DNA of 49,040 bases from Pseudolabrys sp. Lineage in GTDB: Bacteria; Pseudomonadota; Alphaproteobacteria; Rhizobiales; Xanthobacteraceae. This document shows positions 1 through 8,662 of the stretch, piece by piece. The position numbers and the translations under genes were made by a program. Location of the stretch: contig JALHNV010000017.1 of assembly GCA_022843325.1 (NCBI GenBank), forward strand, positions 1-49,040, in the 5' to 3' direction. Position 1 is the stretch's first letter, and every line of letters starts with the position of its first letter. The notes beneath the pieces are model-generated. The model saw only the letters and a list, made by a program, of their open reading frames with translations, was not told the DNA's origin and made no database searches.

Positions 1-2
1 TC

Positions 3-1937
3 GACTACGAAGTCTTGCCCGCAGCTTTCACGATCGCGGAGGCCATCGATCCGCAGGCGCCGCGCGTCTGGGACGATTGCGAGGACAACGTCTGCTTCTT
101 TCAGGCGGAAGGCGACAAGGCGGCCACCGAGGCGGCTTTCGCCGGCGCGGCTCATGTTGTCCGGCAGCGGTTCACGATTAATCGCATTATCGCGGCGCCG
201 CTCGAGCCCCGCAGCGTCGTCGCGAGCTACGATCCGGTGACTGGACAGTACACAGCCTACACCATGGCGCAGCGCGTGATGATGTACCGCGCGGATCTGG
301 CCAGGCACGTGCTGAAGGTGCCGGAGACAAAGGTACGCGTTGTCAGCAACGACGTCGGCGGCAGTTTCGGCATGAAGGCGCCGGTCTACAACGAGGCGGC
401 GCTGACGCTGGCGGCGGCCAAACTGACCGGCCGCCCGGTGAAATGGACCAGTACGCGCTCCGAGGCCTTTCTGGGCGACGCGCACGCCCGCGACCACATC
501 ATGGATGCCGAACTGGCGCTCGACGCCGACGGCCAATTCGTCGGCATGCGGGTGGAGAACGTCGCCAATGCCGGCGCATATTCGCAGACGCTCTTCCCGT
601 CCTACGCGGACAACATGGGCGCGCTGGCGGGGGTGTACCGGACACCGGCCATGTATGCGACGACCATGGCGGTCTATACCCATACCAATCCCGTCCGCGC
701 CTACCGCGGCAACGGACGTACCGAATTTTCCTACGTCATCGAGCGCATGGTGGATATCGCCGCCGATCAGCTCGGCATCGACCCGGTCGATCTGCGCCGC
801 CGCAACCTCATTCCGCCCGAGGCCATGCCCTTCAAGACCGGCCTCACGCTGACGTATGATTGCGGTGAGTTCCGCGCGTGCCTGGATATGGCGGTCGACA
901 AGGCGGACCTGTCCGGATTTGTCCGGCGCAAACAACAGTCGCGTGAGCGCGGCTTGTTGCGCGGTCTGGGCATCGCCTATGTTATCGAGCGGGCAGCGGC
1001 CAAGGGCTTTGAAGGCGCCGAGATTCGTTTCGAGCGCGATGGCTCGGTGACGATCGTGTCCGGCTCGCTCACCCAGGGGCAGGGGCACGAAACCGTCTTC
1101 ACCCAGGTGGTGGCCGGCGAACTCGGCATTCCGCCGTCGCAGATACGGTACATCCAGGGCGATACCGACCAGATCACCTTGGGCGAGGGCACCGGGGCAT
1201 CGCGCTCGGCGACGATGTCCGGCAACGCCTTCCATATCGCGAGCGGAAAGATCATCGAAAAGGCGACCCTGATCGCCGCGCATCACCTCGGCGTCGCAGC
1301 CGGCGATGTTGTCTTCACCGCCGGGGTTTTCTCCAGTGCGCTGACCAACAAGACAATAACCATGCAGGAAGCCGGCGCTCTTGCCTTCAACCCGACCAGG
1401 CTTCCGCCCGGCATGGCGCCGGGGCTTTTCGCCGTCTCGGCGTTTTCCGTCGGCGTCGAGAATTTCCCGAACGGCTGCCACGTCTGCGAAGTCGAGATCG
1501 AGCCTGCCACGGGCAAGACCTCGATTGTGCGCTACACCGTCGTCGACGACGTCGGCACGGTCCTGAATCCGCTTCTGGTCAAAGGCCAGATAGCCGGCGG
1601 TGTGGCCCAGGGCATTGGGCAAATTCTGATGGAAGACATACAGTTCGACGATGACGGCCAGCTCGTGACCGGCTCTTTCATGGACTATGCGATGCCGCAT
1701 GCCCACGATCTGTGCAACATTGATGTCTACAGCCGGCCGACATTCACCAGGACCAATCCGCTGGGCATCAAAGGCGCAGGAGAGGCGGGCAGCGTCGGCG
1801 CCATGCCCGCATCCGCCAACGCGATCGTGGACGCACTCTCCGAATTCGGTGTCCGTCATATCGACATGCCGGCCCGATCCGAAACGGTCTGGCGCGCGAT
1901 CAACGGCCAGCTGCATCCCGGAACGGCATCGGAGTAG
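3..1937 (+). CDS. Xanthine dehydrogenase-family molybdopterin-binding subunit, 5' truncated by window edge
   Basis: Large molybdenum-cofactor subunit of a xanthine dehydrogenase/CoxL-type hydroxylase, which uses water to hydroxylate a carbon of an aromatic, heterocyclic or similar substrate. The frame is open at the left edge (first codons read D-Y-E-V-L-P), so the N-terminal part, usually 100 or more residues, lies outside the window. Visible are the cofactor-binding loop GGSFGMK, the loop AYRGNGR (true CO dehydrogenases carry a Cys-containing AYRCSFR loop here, so CO is unlikely), QGQGHET, and near the C-terminus GAGEAG, which holds the family's catalytic glutamate. The PrpD-family gene starts 4 bases after the stop, so the two are probably co-transcribed. 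FAD and Fe-S partner subunits are not in view and may lie upstream. Family call is secure, substrate unknown. Confidence 0.9.
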   Translation, partial: DYEVLPAAFTIAEAIDPQAPRVWDDCEDNVCFFQAEGDKAATEAAFAGAAHVVRQRFTINRIIAAPLEPRSVVASYDPVTGQYTAYTMAQRVMMYRADLARHVLKVPETKVRVVSNDVGGSFGMKAPVYNEAALTLAAAKLTGRPVKWTSTRSEAFLGDAHARDHIMDAELALDADGQFVGMRVENVANAGAYSQTLFPSYADNMGALAGVYRTPAMYATTMAVYTHTNPVRAYRGNGRTEFSYVIERMVDIAADQLGIDPVDLRRRNLIPPEAMPFKTGLTLTYDCGEFRACLDMAVDKADLSGFVRRKQQSRERGLLRGLGIAYVIERAAAKGFEGAEIRFERDGSVTIVSGSLTQGQGHETVFTQVVAGELGIPPSQIRYIQGDTDQITLGEGTGASRSATMSGNAFHIASGKIIEKATLIAAHHLGVAAGDVVFTAGVFSSALTNKTITMQEAGALAFNPTRLPPGMAPGLFAVSAFSVGVENFPNGCHVCEVEIEPATGKTSIVRYTVVDDVGTVLNPLLVKGQIAGGVAQGIGQILMEDIQFDDDGQLVTGSFMDYAMPHAHDLCNIDVYSRPTFTRTNPLGIKGAGEAGSVGAMPASANAIVDALSEFGVRHIDMPARSETVWRAINGQLHPGTASE

Positions 1938-1941
1938 GAAT

Positions 1942-3303
1942 GTGCTGAAGGACCCGCAGGAAATTACGGCGCGGCTCGCGACCTTCGCGTCCGGGCTTTC
2001 ATACGATGATATTTCGCCCGCCGCGCGCGCGCACGTGAAAAACATTCTGCTGGATACCGTGGCCTGCGCTTTCGCCGGCCACGCCAGCGAGGAAACGAAG
2101 CAGATTGGAGGCCTGGCGACGGCGCTGGGCAGCGGCGCCGACAGCAGCGTCATCGGCGGCGGCCGGCTGTCGCTCGCCGGCGCAACCCTGTTGAACGGCT
2201 ATCTCATCACCGCCGTGACGATGTGCGACGTCTACCGGCCGACGCATACCCATGTCACGCCGGAGGTCGTTCCGCCCGCATTGGCGGTGGCGGAGCGCGA
2301 CGGACTGACGGGGCGGGACCTGCTTGTCGCGCTGGCGGCCGGTCTCGAGGTGACGGCACGCGTTGGACTCGGCGCGGACTATTCGGAATTTCGCAAGCGT
2401 GGCTGGCATGGGCCGGGCGTCTTCGGCACGTTCGGCGCGGCCGCTTCGACCGGGCGTCTGTTGCGGCTTGATGCCGCCGGCATGGCGCGAGCCTTCGGCA
2501 TTGCCGGCAGCCAGGCCAGCGGCACCTTTGCCGCCTGGCAAACGCCCGTCATCAAATTTCATCAATGCCGTGCGGCGCTATCGGGATTGATGGCGGCCAT
2601 TCTGGCGTCGCAGGATTTCATCGCGACGCAGGCGTTTCTGACCGCCGCGGATGGCGGCCTGTATACCGCCTATGTCGATAGCGCGAAGCCCGAACGGGCC
2701 GTTGACGGCATCGGCAGCCGCTGGGAGCTCGAACACATCAGCCTGCGCCTGTGGCCGTCGGGTTCGCCGATGCAGGGCATCAACACGGCGCTGTTCGATC
2801 TCATCGAGCGCCATGTGATCGAGACCGATGCCATTCGCGCCGTCCGCATTGCGCTCAGCCCGGCCGTTTACGACATGCACGGCAAGCTGCCGCACTATAA
2901 TGGCAAGTTCGAAGCGCTGATTTCCGCGCATTACACCGCGGCGGTCATCCTGCGCGACCGCGAACTGACCTTGAAGCAATATGAGGCCGCGCGCCTGGAC
3001 GATCCGCTGCTGCGGCGCGAAGCCGAAAAAATTGCGTTCAGCGCCGATCCGTCGTTGCAAGGCGTGCAGGCGTTGGCCGAGATCGAGATGAACGACGGCA
3101 CGGTGCTGTCGGCGCGGTGCGATCATCCGCGCGGCTCGTTCGAGAACCCGCTGTCCAGCGAGCAGCTCAAGGCGAAATTCCATACCTATGCCGCACCATT
3201 CAGATCCGAAGCGGACATCGTCAAGGCCATCGACATGATCGAGGGCCTCGAACATCTGCCTTCGGTGAAGGACCTGATGGGGCTGCTCCGGTCCCAGGCG
3301 TAA
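1942..3303 (+). CDS. MmgE/PrpD family protein
   Basis: A 453-residue member of the MmgE/PrpD family (2-methylcitrate dehydratase, cis-aconitate decarboxylase and relatives), all-helical dehydratase/decarboxylase-type enzymes acting on carboxylic acids. The open frame extends upstream inside the previous gene, but the GTG at 1942, 4 bases after that gene's stop, is chosen because the family-typical opening (helix followed by LLDTVACAFAGH at about residues 35-45) begins there. Family signatures include the early substrate-site segment THVTPEVVPPALAVAE and SGTFAAW in the middle. Length is normal. Neighbours (molybdenum hydroxylase before, RraA family after) suggest a step in breakdown of a carboxylated compound. 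Exact reaction unknown. Its stop codon lies at the edge of a tandem repeat. Confidence 0.85.
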   Translation: MLKDPQEITARLATFASGLSYDDISPAARAHVKNILLDTVACAFAGHASEETKQIGGLATALGSGADSSVIGGGRLSLAGATLLNGYLITAVTMCDVYRPTHTHVTPEVVPPALAVAERDGLTGRDLLVALAAGLEVTARVGLGADYSEFRKRGWHGPGVFGTFGAAASTGRLLRLDAAGMARAFGIAGSQASGTFAAWQTPVIKFHQCRAALSGLMAAILASQDFIATQAFLTAADGGLYTAYVDSAKPERAVDGIGSRWELEHISLRLWPSGSPMQGINTALFDLIERHVIETDAIRAVRIALSPAVYDMHGKLPHYNGKFEALISAHYTAAVILRDRELTLKQYEAARLDDPLLRREAEKIAFSADPSLQGVQALAEIEMNDGTVLSARCDHPRGSFENPLSSEQLKAKFHTYAAPFRSEADIVKAIDMIEGLEHLPSVKDLMGLLRSQA

Positions 3304-3338
3304 CACACGACAACACACGACAACACACGACAACACGA
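3302..3338 (+). repeat. 10-bp tandem repeat (3.7 copies) between prpD-like and rraA-like genes
   Basis: The unit AACACACGAC occurs three times head to tail without mismatch (3302-3311, 3312-3321, 3322-3331) followed by seven further bases of a fourth copy. It begins inside the TAA stop of the upstream gene and ends where the ribosome binding site of the next gene (AAGGGA, from 3338) starts. No function known. Confidence 0.9.
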
Positions 3339-3351
3339 AGGGAAAAAGACC

Positions 3352-4023
3352 ATGCCGTCCGGTTTCAGGATTAATCCGCGCCCGCCGAAAATCGACCCGG
3401 CGCTGCTCGAGTCGTTTCGCGGCCTGCCGACGCCGATCGTCAGCGATAATATGGCGCGCATGTTTGCCGGCGGTTCGCGCCTGCGCCCTTATTACAAAGG
3501 CGCGCCGATGCTCGGCGTCGCGCTCACCGTCAATGCCCGTCCCGGCGACAACCTGATGGTGCACAAGGCAATCGACATCGCCGAACCCGGCGACATCATC
3601 GTCGTCGATGCCGGCGGCGACCTGACCAACGCCATTTTCGGCGAGATCATGCTGCGATGGTCGGCCAAGCGCGGCGTCGGCGGTATCGTGATTGATGGCG
3701 CGATCCGTGATTCCGATGTGCTCGCCGCCGGCGAATTTCCGGTCTTTGCGGCCGGCGTCACGCATCGCGGGCCGTACAAGGACGGGCCCGGCGAAATCAA
3801 CGTCCCGGTCAGGATCGGCGGCCAGACCGTGGCGCCCGGCGATATCGTGATCGGCGACGCCGACGGCGTGCTCGCCATTCCGCGGGCCGATGCCAAGGAC
3901 GTCGCCGCGCTGGCGCACGCGCAATTTGCCCGGGAGGCCGCCATCCTGGCCGCGATCGCGGATGGCAGCGTCGACCGCCGCTGGGTGGATGAATTGCTGC
4001 GCGCCAAAGGCCTTGCCCTGTAA
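3352..4023 (+). CDS. RraA family protein / putative 4-hydroxy-4-methyl-2-oxoglutarate aldolase-like enzyme
   Basis: A 223-residue RraA-family protein. The family includes divalent-metal-dependent HMG/CHA aldolases that split 4-hydroxy-4-methyl-2-oxoglutarate or 4-carboxy-4-hydroxy-2-oxoadipate to pyruvate plus an oxo-acid, and also RNase E inhibitors. The core is GGDLTNAIFGEIM (about residues 86-98) followed by a second conserved stretch ending IDGAIRDSD (about 116-124), where the metal- and substrate-binding Arg-Asp pair sits. ATG start with AAGGGA upstream. It follows the PrpD-like gene by 48 bases, almost all taken by a tandem repeat. The catabolic neighbourhood favours an aldolase or related C-C lyase over an RNase regulator; this is inference. 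It is convergent with the hydrolase gene 19 bases away. Confidence 0.85.
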   Translation: MPSGFRINPRPPKIDPALLESFRGLPTPIVSDNMARMFAGGSRLRPYYKGAPMLGVALTVNARPGDNLMVHKAIDIAEPGDIIVVDAGGDLTNAIFGEIMLRWSAKRGVGGIVIDGAIRDSDVLAAGEFPVFAAGVTHRGPYKDGPGEINVPVRIGGQTVAPGDIVIGDADGVLAIPRADAKDVAALAHAQFAREAAILAAIADGSVDRRWVDELLRAKGLAL

Positions 4024-4042
4024 CGGGCAAGGCTGCTCTGCG

Positions 4043-4822
4043 TCAGAGAAGGAAGCCGACCAGCGCCTTGGTGTAGTCGGCCGGCTTCTCGACGTTCGAC
4101 AGATGGGCCGCGTCGATGGCGGTGATGCGGGAGCCGGGGATCAGTTTGTGGATGGCTTCGCCGGCTTCCGGCGGCGTTGCCTTGTCCTGGCTGCCGACAA
4201 TGACAAGGGTCGGGGCCTTGATCATGGTCGAGGTCTCACGAAAATCCATGTCCCGGCCGGCCTGACAGCAGGCCACGAAGCCGTCGAGGTTGGTCGCGGC
4301 AAACATCTTGCCGACGCGTTCGACCGCTGCCGGATGCTCCGCGATGAATTGCGTCGTGAACCAGCGCTGCAGCTGCACCGGCGCCAGCGTGGCGACGCCC
4401 TGTTCCTGGGCAATCCGGATGCGGTCGTTCCAGGGCGTTTTGTCGGGGTAGTAATAGTGCGTGTTCGAGATCACCATCTTGTTGATGCGCTCGGGCGCGT
4501 TGGCGGCGATCCACTGGCCGACCATGCCGCCCATGGACAGGCCGCACCAGTGGAAAGTCTTGATACCGGCGGCGTCGGCGACGCTGAGGGCATCGCGGCT
4601 CAGCCGTTCCATGCTGCCCTGAGTCTTGGTCGCCGTGGATTTGCCGTGACCGCGGCGGTCATAGCGCACCAGCCGGAAATGCCGGGCCAGCTCCGGAACC
4701 TGGCCGTCCCACATATGAAGGTCGGTGCCGAGCGAGTTGCACATCATGAGCGCGGGCGCCCCGGCGGGGCCCTCGACCTCATAGTGAATGCTGCATCCGT
4801 CGTCGGTCATCACGTTCGGCAT
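4043..4822 (-). CDS. Alpha/beta hydrolase, 3-oxoadipate enol-lactonase-like
   Basis: A 259-residue cytoplasmic alpha/beta-fold hydrolase of the PcaD (3-oxoadipate enol-lactone hydrolase) type. The nucleophile elbow GLSMGG places the catalytic serine at residue 96; a later VGSQDKATPP supplies the acid (about residue 212) and AAHLSNVE the histidine (about 239), so the triad is complete. The oxyanion region CNSLGTDLHMW and DRRGHGKS are typical of the lactonase subfamily. It lies 26 bases downstream of the Bug-type binding protein on the same strand, so both probably form one operon: uptake of a carboxylate, then hydrolysis of a lactone or ester. Whether the true substrate is an enol-lactone cannot be told. 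There is no other beta-ketoadipate gene nearby. Confidence 0.85.
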   Translation of the reverse strand: MPNVMTDDGCSIHYEVEGPAGAPALMMCNSLGTDLHMWDGQVPELARHFRLVRYDRRGHGKSTATKTQGSMERLSRDALSVADAAGIKTFHWCGLSMGGMVGQWIAANAPERINKMVISNTHYYYPDKTPWNDRIRIAQEQGVATLAPVQLQRWFTTQFIAEHPAAVERVGKMFAATNLDGFVACCQAGRDMDFRETSTMIKAPTLVIVGSQDKATPPEAGEAIHKLIPGSRITAIDAAHLSNVEKPADYTKALVGFLL

Positions 4823-4848
4823 CGGATTTTTTTCCCGGTTTCTGCGTG

Positions 4849-5820
4849 CTACTTCATGCGAATGCCGGAGGCCGTCGCTATCGCCGTGTAGGTCTCGATC
4901 TCGTCCTTGACCAGCTTTTCGAACTGGGCCTGCGTCAAGGGCATCGGGCCCATGCCCAGATCGTCAAGCTTCTTGCGAATATCGGGCGTGGACACGGCCT
5001 TCTGGAATTCCGCGTACAATTTCTCCTTGATGGCTGCCGGCGTGGCGGACGGCACGAACAGGCCGGTCCACGAGCCGTATACCGGCTTCTTGAAGCCGGC
5101 CTCTTCGAACGTCGGGACGTTGGGCAGGGTCGGCAGCCGGGCGTTGCCGGTGACGGCCAGGCCCTGGAGCTGGCCGTCATTGATCAGCGCGATCGCTGCA
5201 TTGGTCGGGCATACATAGAAGTCGACGCGGCCGGCCAGAACTTCGCGCACCGCTTCGGGCGAGCCCTTGGTGGGGATGTGCACGGCTTCGAAGCCGGCGC
5301 CGAGGCGGAACATTTCGGCGCTGAGATGCGACTGGTTGCCGGCGCCGGCGGACGAGTAGTTGATCTTGCCGGGGTTGGCCTTCGCGTAGGCGATGAGATC
5401 GGCAAGGGTCTTGTGACCCTTGGCGGGATTGACGACAATGACCAGAGGCAGGCTGCCGAACGGAATGATCGGCGTCAGGTCGGCCGAGGTGTTGAACGGC
5501 AGCGTTTCGCGGATCGCGGTCGTCACGCTGTGGGTCGAGGAATTGGCGAGCAGGGTGTAGCCGTCGGGATCAGCCTTGGCGACGACGGCCATCCCGATCG
5601 TGTTGCCGCCGCCGGGCCGGTTTTCGATCACAAAGGTCTGGCCGATCTGGCGTCCGACCTGATCGGTGATGAGGCGGCCGGCGACATCCGCGCCGCTGCC
5701 GGCCGACAGCGGGACGATGACGCGGATCGTCTTGCTCGGCCACGTCTGCGCGGTGGCCGTCGCGACCGTGAAGGAAGCGCAGAACAGCGCGGAGCCGATC
5801 AACTGAGTGATAAAGCGCAT
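4849..5820 (-). CDS. Bug/TctC-family periplasmic solute-binding protein
   Basis: A 323-residue tripartite tricarboxylate transporter substrate-binding protein (Bug family), a periplasmic receptor for small carboxylates. The N-terminus has a signal peptide (Arg-containing start, hydrophobic stretch, cleavage near ATAQ about residue 25) followed by the family hallmark WPSKTIRVIVP and GSGADVAGR. NYSSAGAGNQSHLSAE (about residues 157-172) is the conserved ligand-loop region. The membrane partners TctA and TctB are not in the window, as is common for this expanded family. It is first in a two-gene minus-strand operon with the alpha/beta hydrolase and divergent from the second molybdenum hydroxylase gene, with 381 bases between the starts. 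Ligand unknown. Confidence 0.92.
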   Translation of the reverse strand: MRFITQLIGSALFCASFTVATATAQTWPSKTIRVIVPLSAGSGADVAGRLITDQVGRQIGQTFVIENRPGGGNTIGMAVVAKADPDGYTLLANSSTHSVTTAIRETLPFNTSADLTPIIPFGSLPLVIVVNPAKGHKTLADLIAYAKANPGKINYSSAGAGNQSHLSAEMFRLGAGFEAVHIPTKGSPEAVREVLAGRVDFYVCPTNAAIALINDGQLQGLAVTGNARLPTLPNVPTFEEAGFKKPVYGSWTGLFVPSATPAAIKEKLYAEFQKAVSTPDIRKKLDDLGMGPMPLTQAQFEKLVKDEIETYTAIATASGIRMK

Positions 5821-6201
5821 ATTTCCCCCGTTCGATTTTACGTCACCCGGCCTTCAACAGGTCACAGGTTTATTATTTGCGGCACACTGGCCTTGGCGCA
5901 TCATGCAACACCGACAATCCAAATAAAGCGATTAAAACTCATGCCGAGCTATCACAAAAAGTGATTTCAAGGCTGCACCGGACGGTCTGTTGCCGCCACC
6001 GCGGCGCCGATCGCTTGCCAGGCCAGACGAGCCGGCCCGGCGAGGCGTTACAATGGCCGCAGGAGTATCAAGCCCCCGGGGACGATCGTGAATATGACGG
6101 CGGTGACCCCGAGCACGGTCACAATATGCCGCCAGCCGAGACCGACGATGGTCTTGACCGAAGTGCTCTCGCGCGGCATTGACGCAAATTGACGGGGTAA
6201 G
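5821..6201. other. Divergent intergenic region between Bug-type gene and second molybdenum hydroxylase
   Basis: 381 bases holding the 5' regions of two divergent genes. The half next to the Bug gene is less GC-rich than its surroundings (5860-5960). I see no confident promoter boxes or terminator. The right half contains a short minus-strand frame with a membrane-like product, listed separately. Confidence 0.5.
6048..6179 (-). CDS. Possible 43-residue single-span membrane protein
   Basis: Short minus-strand frame, ATG at 6179 and TAA at 6048. The product starts with a charged MPRESTSVK, followed by two hydrophobic stretches around HIVTVLGVTAVIFTIVPGG and LILL, a profile expected of a small membrane protein and unusual for random GC-rich sequence, which normally reads as Arg/Ala/Pro-rich. 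No ribosome binding site is evident and I do not recognise a family. It could be a leftover 5' piece of a larger gene or a chance frame. Confidence 0.3.
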   Translation of the reverse strand: MPRESTSVKTIVGLGWRHIVTVLGVTAVIFTIVPGGLILLRPL

Positions 6202-8541
6202 ATGTCGGATACAGAATTCAGGTTTGCCGGCCGCCGCGAAGATCGTCGCTTCATCACCGGCGAAGGCCGTTATACCAATGACTGGAATCTTCCCGGCCAG
6301 GTCCATGCCTGTTTCCGCCGGTCCGACCGGGCACACGCCATCATCGCGTCAATCGACACCGAGGCCGCCGGCAAGGCTCCCGGGGTCCTCGCCGTTCTAA
6401 CGGGCCGTGACGTCGCCAATGCCGGATTTGCCAGTGTGCCGCCGATTTCGCCGCCGCCCGGCCGTGGCGGACAGGGCATCCGCGCGCCGCAACGTCCGGT
6501 GCTGGCACGGGATCGCGTGCGCTTTACGGGCGAGGAAGTCGCCATCGTCGTCGCCGAAACTGCTGCGGCGGCACGCGATGCGGCGGAACTGATCGAAATC
6601 GATTACGAGGATCTCCCGGTCCTGATCGGGGCCGAGCGCGCGATGGCGGCGGATGCCGTCGCCATTCACGACAACATCCCCGGCAATGTCTGCTTCGACT
6701 TCGACTATGGGGATGAACAGAAGACCAATGACGCCTTCGCCCGTGCCGCCGGCATTGTGTCGCTGACAGCGGAAAGTCCGCGCGTCGCGCCGACGCCGAT
6801 GGAAGTACGCGGCGCGCTCGTGGCCTATGACGCGGCCGCTGACGCCTACGACTTCTACAGCCCCAATCAAGGCGGCCCGGCCTTCCGCCATGAGCTGGCG
6901 GTGATGTCCGGCATACCGGAGGACAAAATCCGCGTTCGCATGCTGGATGTCGGCGGCGCCTTTGGTGCGCGGAACGCGCCTTTCCCGGAATATCCGCTGC
7001 TGATGCTGTTGGCGAAACGGCTGCAGCGTCCGGTCAAATGGCTGTCGACGCGCTCGGAAGATTTCCTCACCGACAATCACGGACGCGCGGTTTCACTCAA
7101 GGGTGAGCTGGCCTACGACGCAAACGGAAAGTTCCTGGCGTTTAGGACCGAGTGGCTGTGCGATTCCGGCGCCTATCTTGTGCCGCCCGCCGTCTTCACC
7201 AATTCGAACAACGGCCGGGTGATTGCCGCGGGCGCCTACCAGGTCGAGGCGTTCTACGGTCGCCACCGGCAGGTGATTACCAACACATCGCCGACCAGCG
7301 CCTATCGCGGCGCAGGCCGACCCGAAGCGAACTACATCATTGAACGGCTGGTCGACGAGGCGGCGGTCAAGCTGAGCATCGACCCCCTGGAATTGCGCCG
7401 CCGCAACGTGCTGAAGAAGGCCCAGTTTCCCTACCTCACGCTGACCGGTGCGCGCTTCGACAGCGCCGATTTTCCCGGGCTGATCGCCAAGGTGAAGGAC
7501 TTGTCCGACTGGAAGGGATTTGGCGTACGCCGGCGCCAGTCGCGCAAGAGCGGAAAGCTGCGCGGCATCGGCGGCGCCGTTTTCATCGAGCCGTCGGGTG
7601 GCGGCGGCATGAAAAAGGACGAAGTCGCTGTGCTGTTCAACAAGGACGGCTCGGTCACCATTCACAATGTCGCGGGGCCGAGCGGGCAGGGCCACGAGAC
7701 CGTCTTTCCGGAAATGGTGGCCCGCTGGCTCGGCATCGATGCGGACAAGGTGACCTTGAAGTCCGGCGATCCGGAGGGGCCGCATCTGATCGGCCATCCA
7801 TCGATCGGCTCGCGTTCCGCGATGTCGCAGGGCAGCGCCTACAAGATCGCCTCCGACCTGATCATCGGCAAGGCGAAGGAGATCGCCGCCGACGAGCTGG
7901 AATCCAGTCCGGGCGATATCGTGTTTGCCGATGGTGTTTTCACGATTGCCGGCACCGACCGGACCATGAGCATGACGGCGGTCATGGAAAAGGCCCGGGC
8001 TCTCGGGTCGAACCCTCTGGACACGATCGCCGAGCGCGCGATCTCGCAGGCCTTCCCGAGCGGCGCGCATGTTGTCGAGGTCGAGATCGATCCGGATACC
8101 GGTACGGTTGACGTCGTCAGCTATGTCGCGGTCGACGATATCGGCAATGTCATCAATCCGGTGCTGGCCGACGGTCAGGTCGTCGGCGGCATCGTCCAGG
8201 GCGCGGGACAGGTGTTCGGCGAATATTGTCAGTACGATACGACCGACGGTCAATTGCTGACCGGCAGCTTCATGGATTACTGCATGCCGCGCGCGCACCT
8301 CATTCCGAAGGTCAGCGTCTTCAATCATGTCGTGCCGAGCCCGAACAATCCGCTCGGCGTCAAGGGCGTCGGCGAAGCCGGATCGACCGGCAGCCTGCCA
8401 GCCTGCATGAATGCGATCATGAACGCCTTGCGCACCGTCGGCGTCACGCGGTTCGACATGCCGGCGACGCCGGCGCGAGTCTGGGCTGCGATGGCTGCCG
8501 CCAAGCCGGCTGTTCCGGCCCCGTCCGCCGCGACGACATGA
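6202..8541 (+). CDS. Xanthine dehydrogenase-family molybdopterin-binding subunit (CoxL-like), complete
   Basis: A 779-residue complete large subunit of a molybdenum hydroxylase. It opens with the typical RFAGRREDRRFITGEGRYTNDW and hammerhead domain (about residues 20-160), then the Mo-binding part with GGAFGARNA (about 250), AYRGAGR (about 370, the non-CO-dehydrogenase form), SGQGHETV and the C-terminal GVGEAG with the catalytic Glu. ATG start preceded by GGGGTAAG. Normal length, no breaks. Neither an FAD subunit (CoxM-like) nor a 2Fe-2S subunit (CoxS-like) adjoins it: the Bug gene lies on one side and nasT on the other, so it must share partners encoded elsewhere, perhaps upstream of the first hydroxylase, or be unusual. 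The two large subunits in this window are clearly different proteins. Substrate unknown. Confidence 0.92.
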   Translation: MSDTEFRFAGRREDRRFITGEGRYTNDWNLPGQVHACFRRSDRAHAIIASIDTEAAGKAPGVLAVLTGRDVANAGFASVPPISPPPGRGGQGIRAPQRPVLARDRVRFTGEEVAIVVAETAAAARDAAELIEIDYEDLPVLIGAERAMAADAVAIHDNIPGNVCFDFDYGDEQKTNDAFARAAGIVSLTAESPRVAPTPMEVRGALVAYDAAADAYDFYSPNQGGPAFRHELAVMSGIPEDKIRVRMLDVGGAFGARNAPFPEYPLLMLLAKRLQRPVKWLSTRSEDFLTDNHGRAVSLKGELAYDANGKFLAFRTEWLCDSGAYLVPPAVFTNSNNGRVIAAGAYQVEAFYGRHRQVITNTSPTSAYRGAGRPEANYIIERLVDEAAVKLSIDPLELRRRNVLKKAQFPYLTLTGARFDSADFPGLIAKVKDLSDWKGFGVRRRQSRKSGKLRGIGGAVFIEPSGGGGMKKDEVAVLFNKDGSVTIHNVAGPSGQGHETVFPEMVARWLGIDADKVTLKSGDPEGPHLIGHPSIGSRSAMSQGSAYKIASDLIIGKAKEIAADELESSPGDIVFADGVFTIAGTDRTMSMTAVMEKARALGSNPLDTIAERAISQAFPSGAHVVEVEIDPDTGTVDVVSYVAVDDIGNVINPVLADGQVVGGIVQGAGQVFGEYCQYDTTDGQLLTGSFMDYCMPRAHLIPKVSVFNHVVPSPNNPLGVKGVGEAGSTGSLPACMNAIMNALRTVGVTRFDMPATPARVWAAMAAAKPAVPAPSAATT

Positions 8542-8592
8542 TGGCGCGCCGGTTGCATCGGAGACCGCAGGTGCCGGACCGGCGCCCCTAGG

Positions 8593-8608
8593 TGGCACGG
8601 TCTTTGCT
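8593..8608 (+). promoter_or_regulatory. Sigma-54 (RpoN) promoter of nasTS
   Basis: TGGCAC at 8593-8598, five bases, TTGCT at 8604-8608: an exact match to the -24/-12 consensus TGGCAC-N5-TTGCW. The transcript would start near 8618, eight bases before the first hairpin of the nasT leader. RpoN control fits nitrogen regulation by NtrC. I could not identify an NtrC site in the 51 bases between the upstream gene and this promoter. Confidence 0.8.
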
Positions 8609-8625
8609 CGGTTCAGGCGGTACGA

Positions 8626-8662
8626 TTGCCCAATGGCGGGCAGCGCGCCGGCACCGTCGCCG
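8626..8662 (+). promoter_or_regulatory. ANTAR-type dual-hairpin element in the nasT leader
   Basis: Hairpin 1 is UGCCC-AAUGGC-GGGCA (8627-8642; five pairs plus a flanking U-G). Hairpin 2 is CGGC-ACCGUC-GCCG (8649-8662). Both have six-base loops with A at position 1 and G at position 4, the recognised signature of RNA bound by ANTAR antiterminators. The linker is six bases. The 3' part of hairpin 2 overlaps CGTCG (8655-8659), which could instead pair with CGACG (8673-8677) followed by ATTTTC, a weak terminator candidate. This suggests NasT acts on its own transcript. Confidence 0.55.

Noticed and set aside
2578-3924. Long minus-strand open frame (448 codons) opposite the PrpD- and RraA-like genes
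   Set aside because: Product is Arg/His/Asp/Gly-rich without domains and lies exactly opposite two clear genes; a codon-bias shadow.
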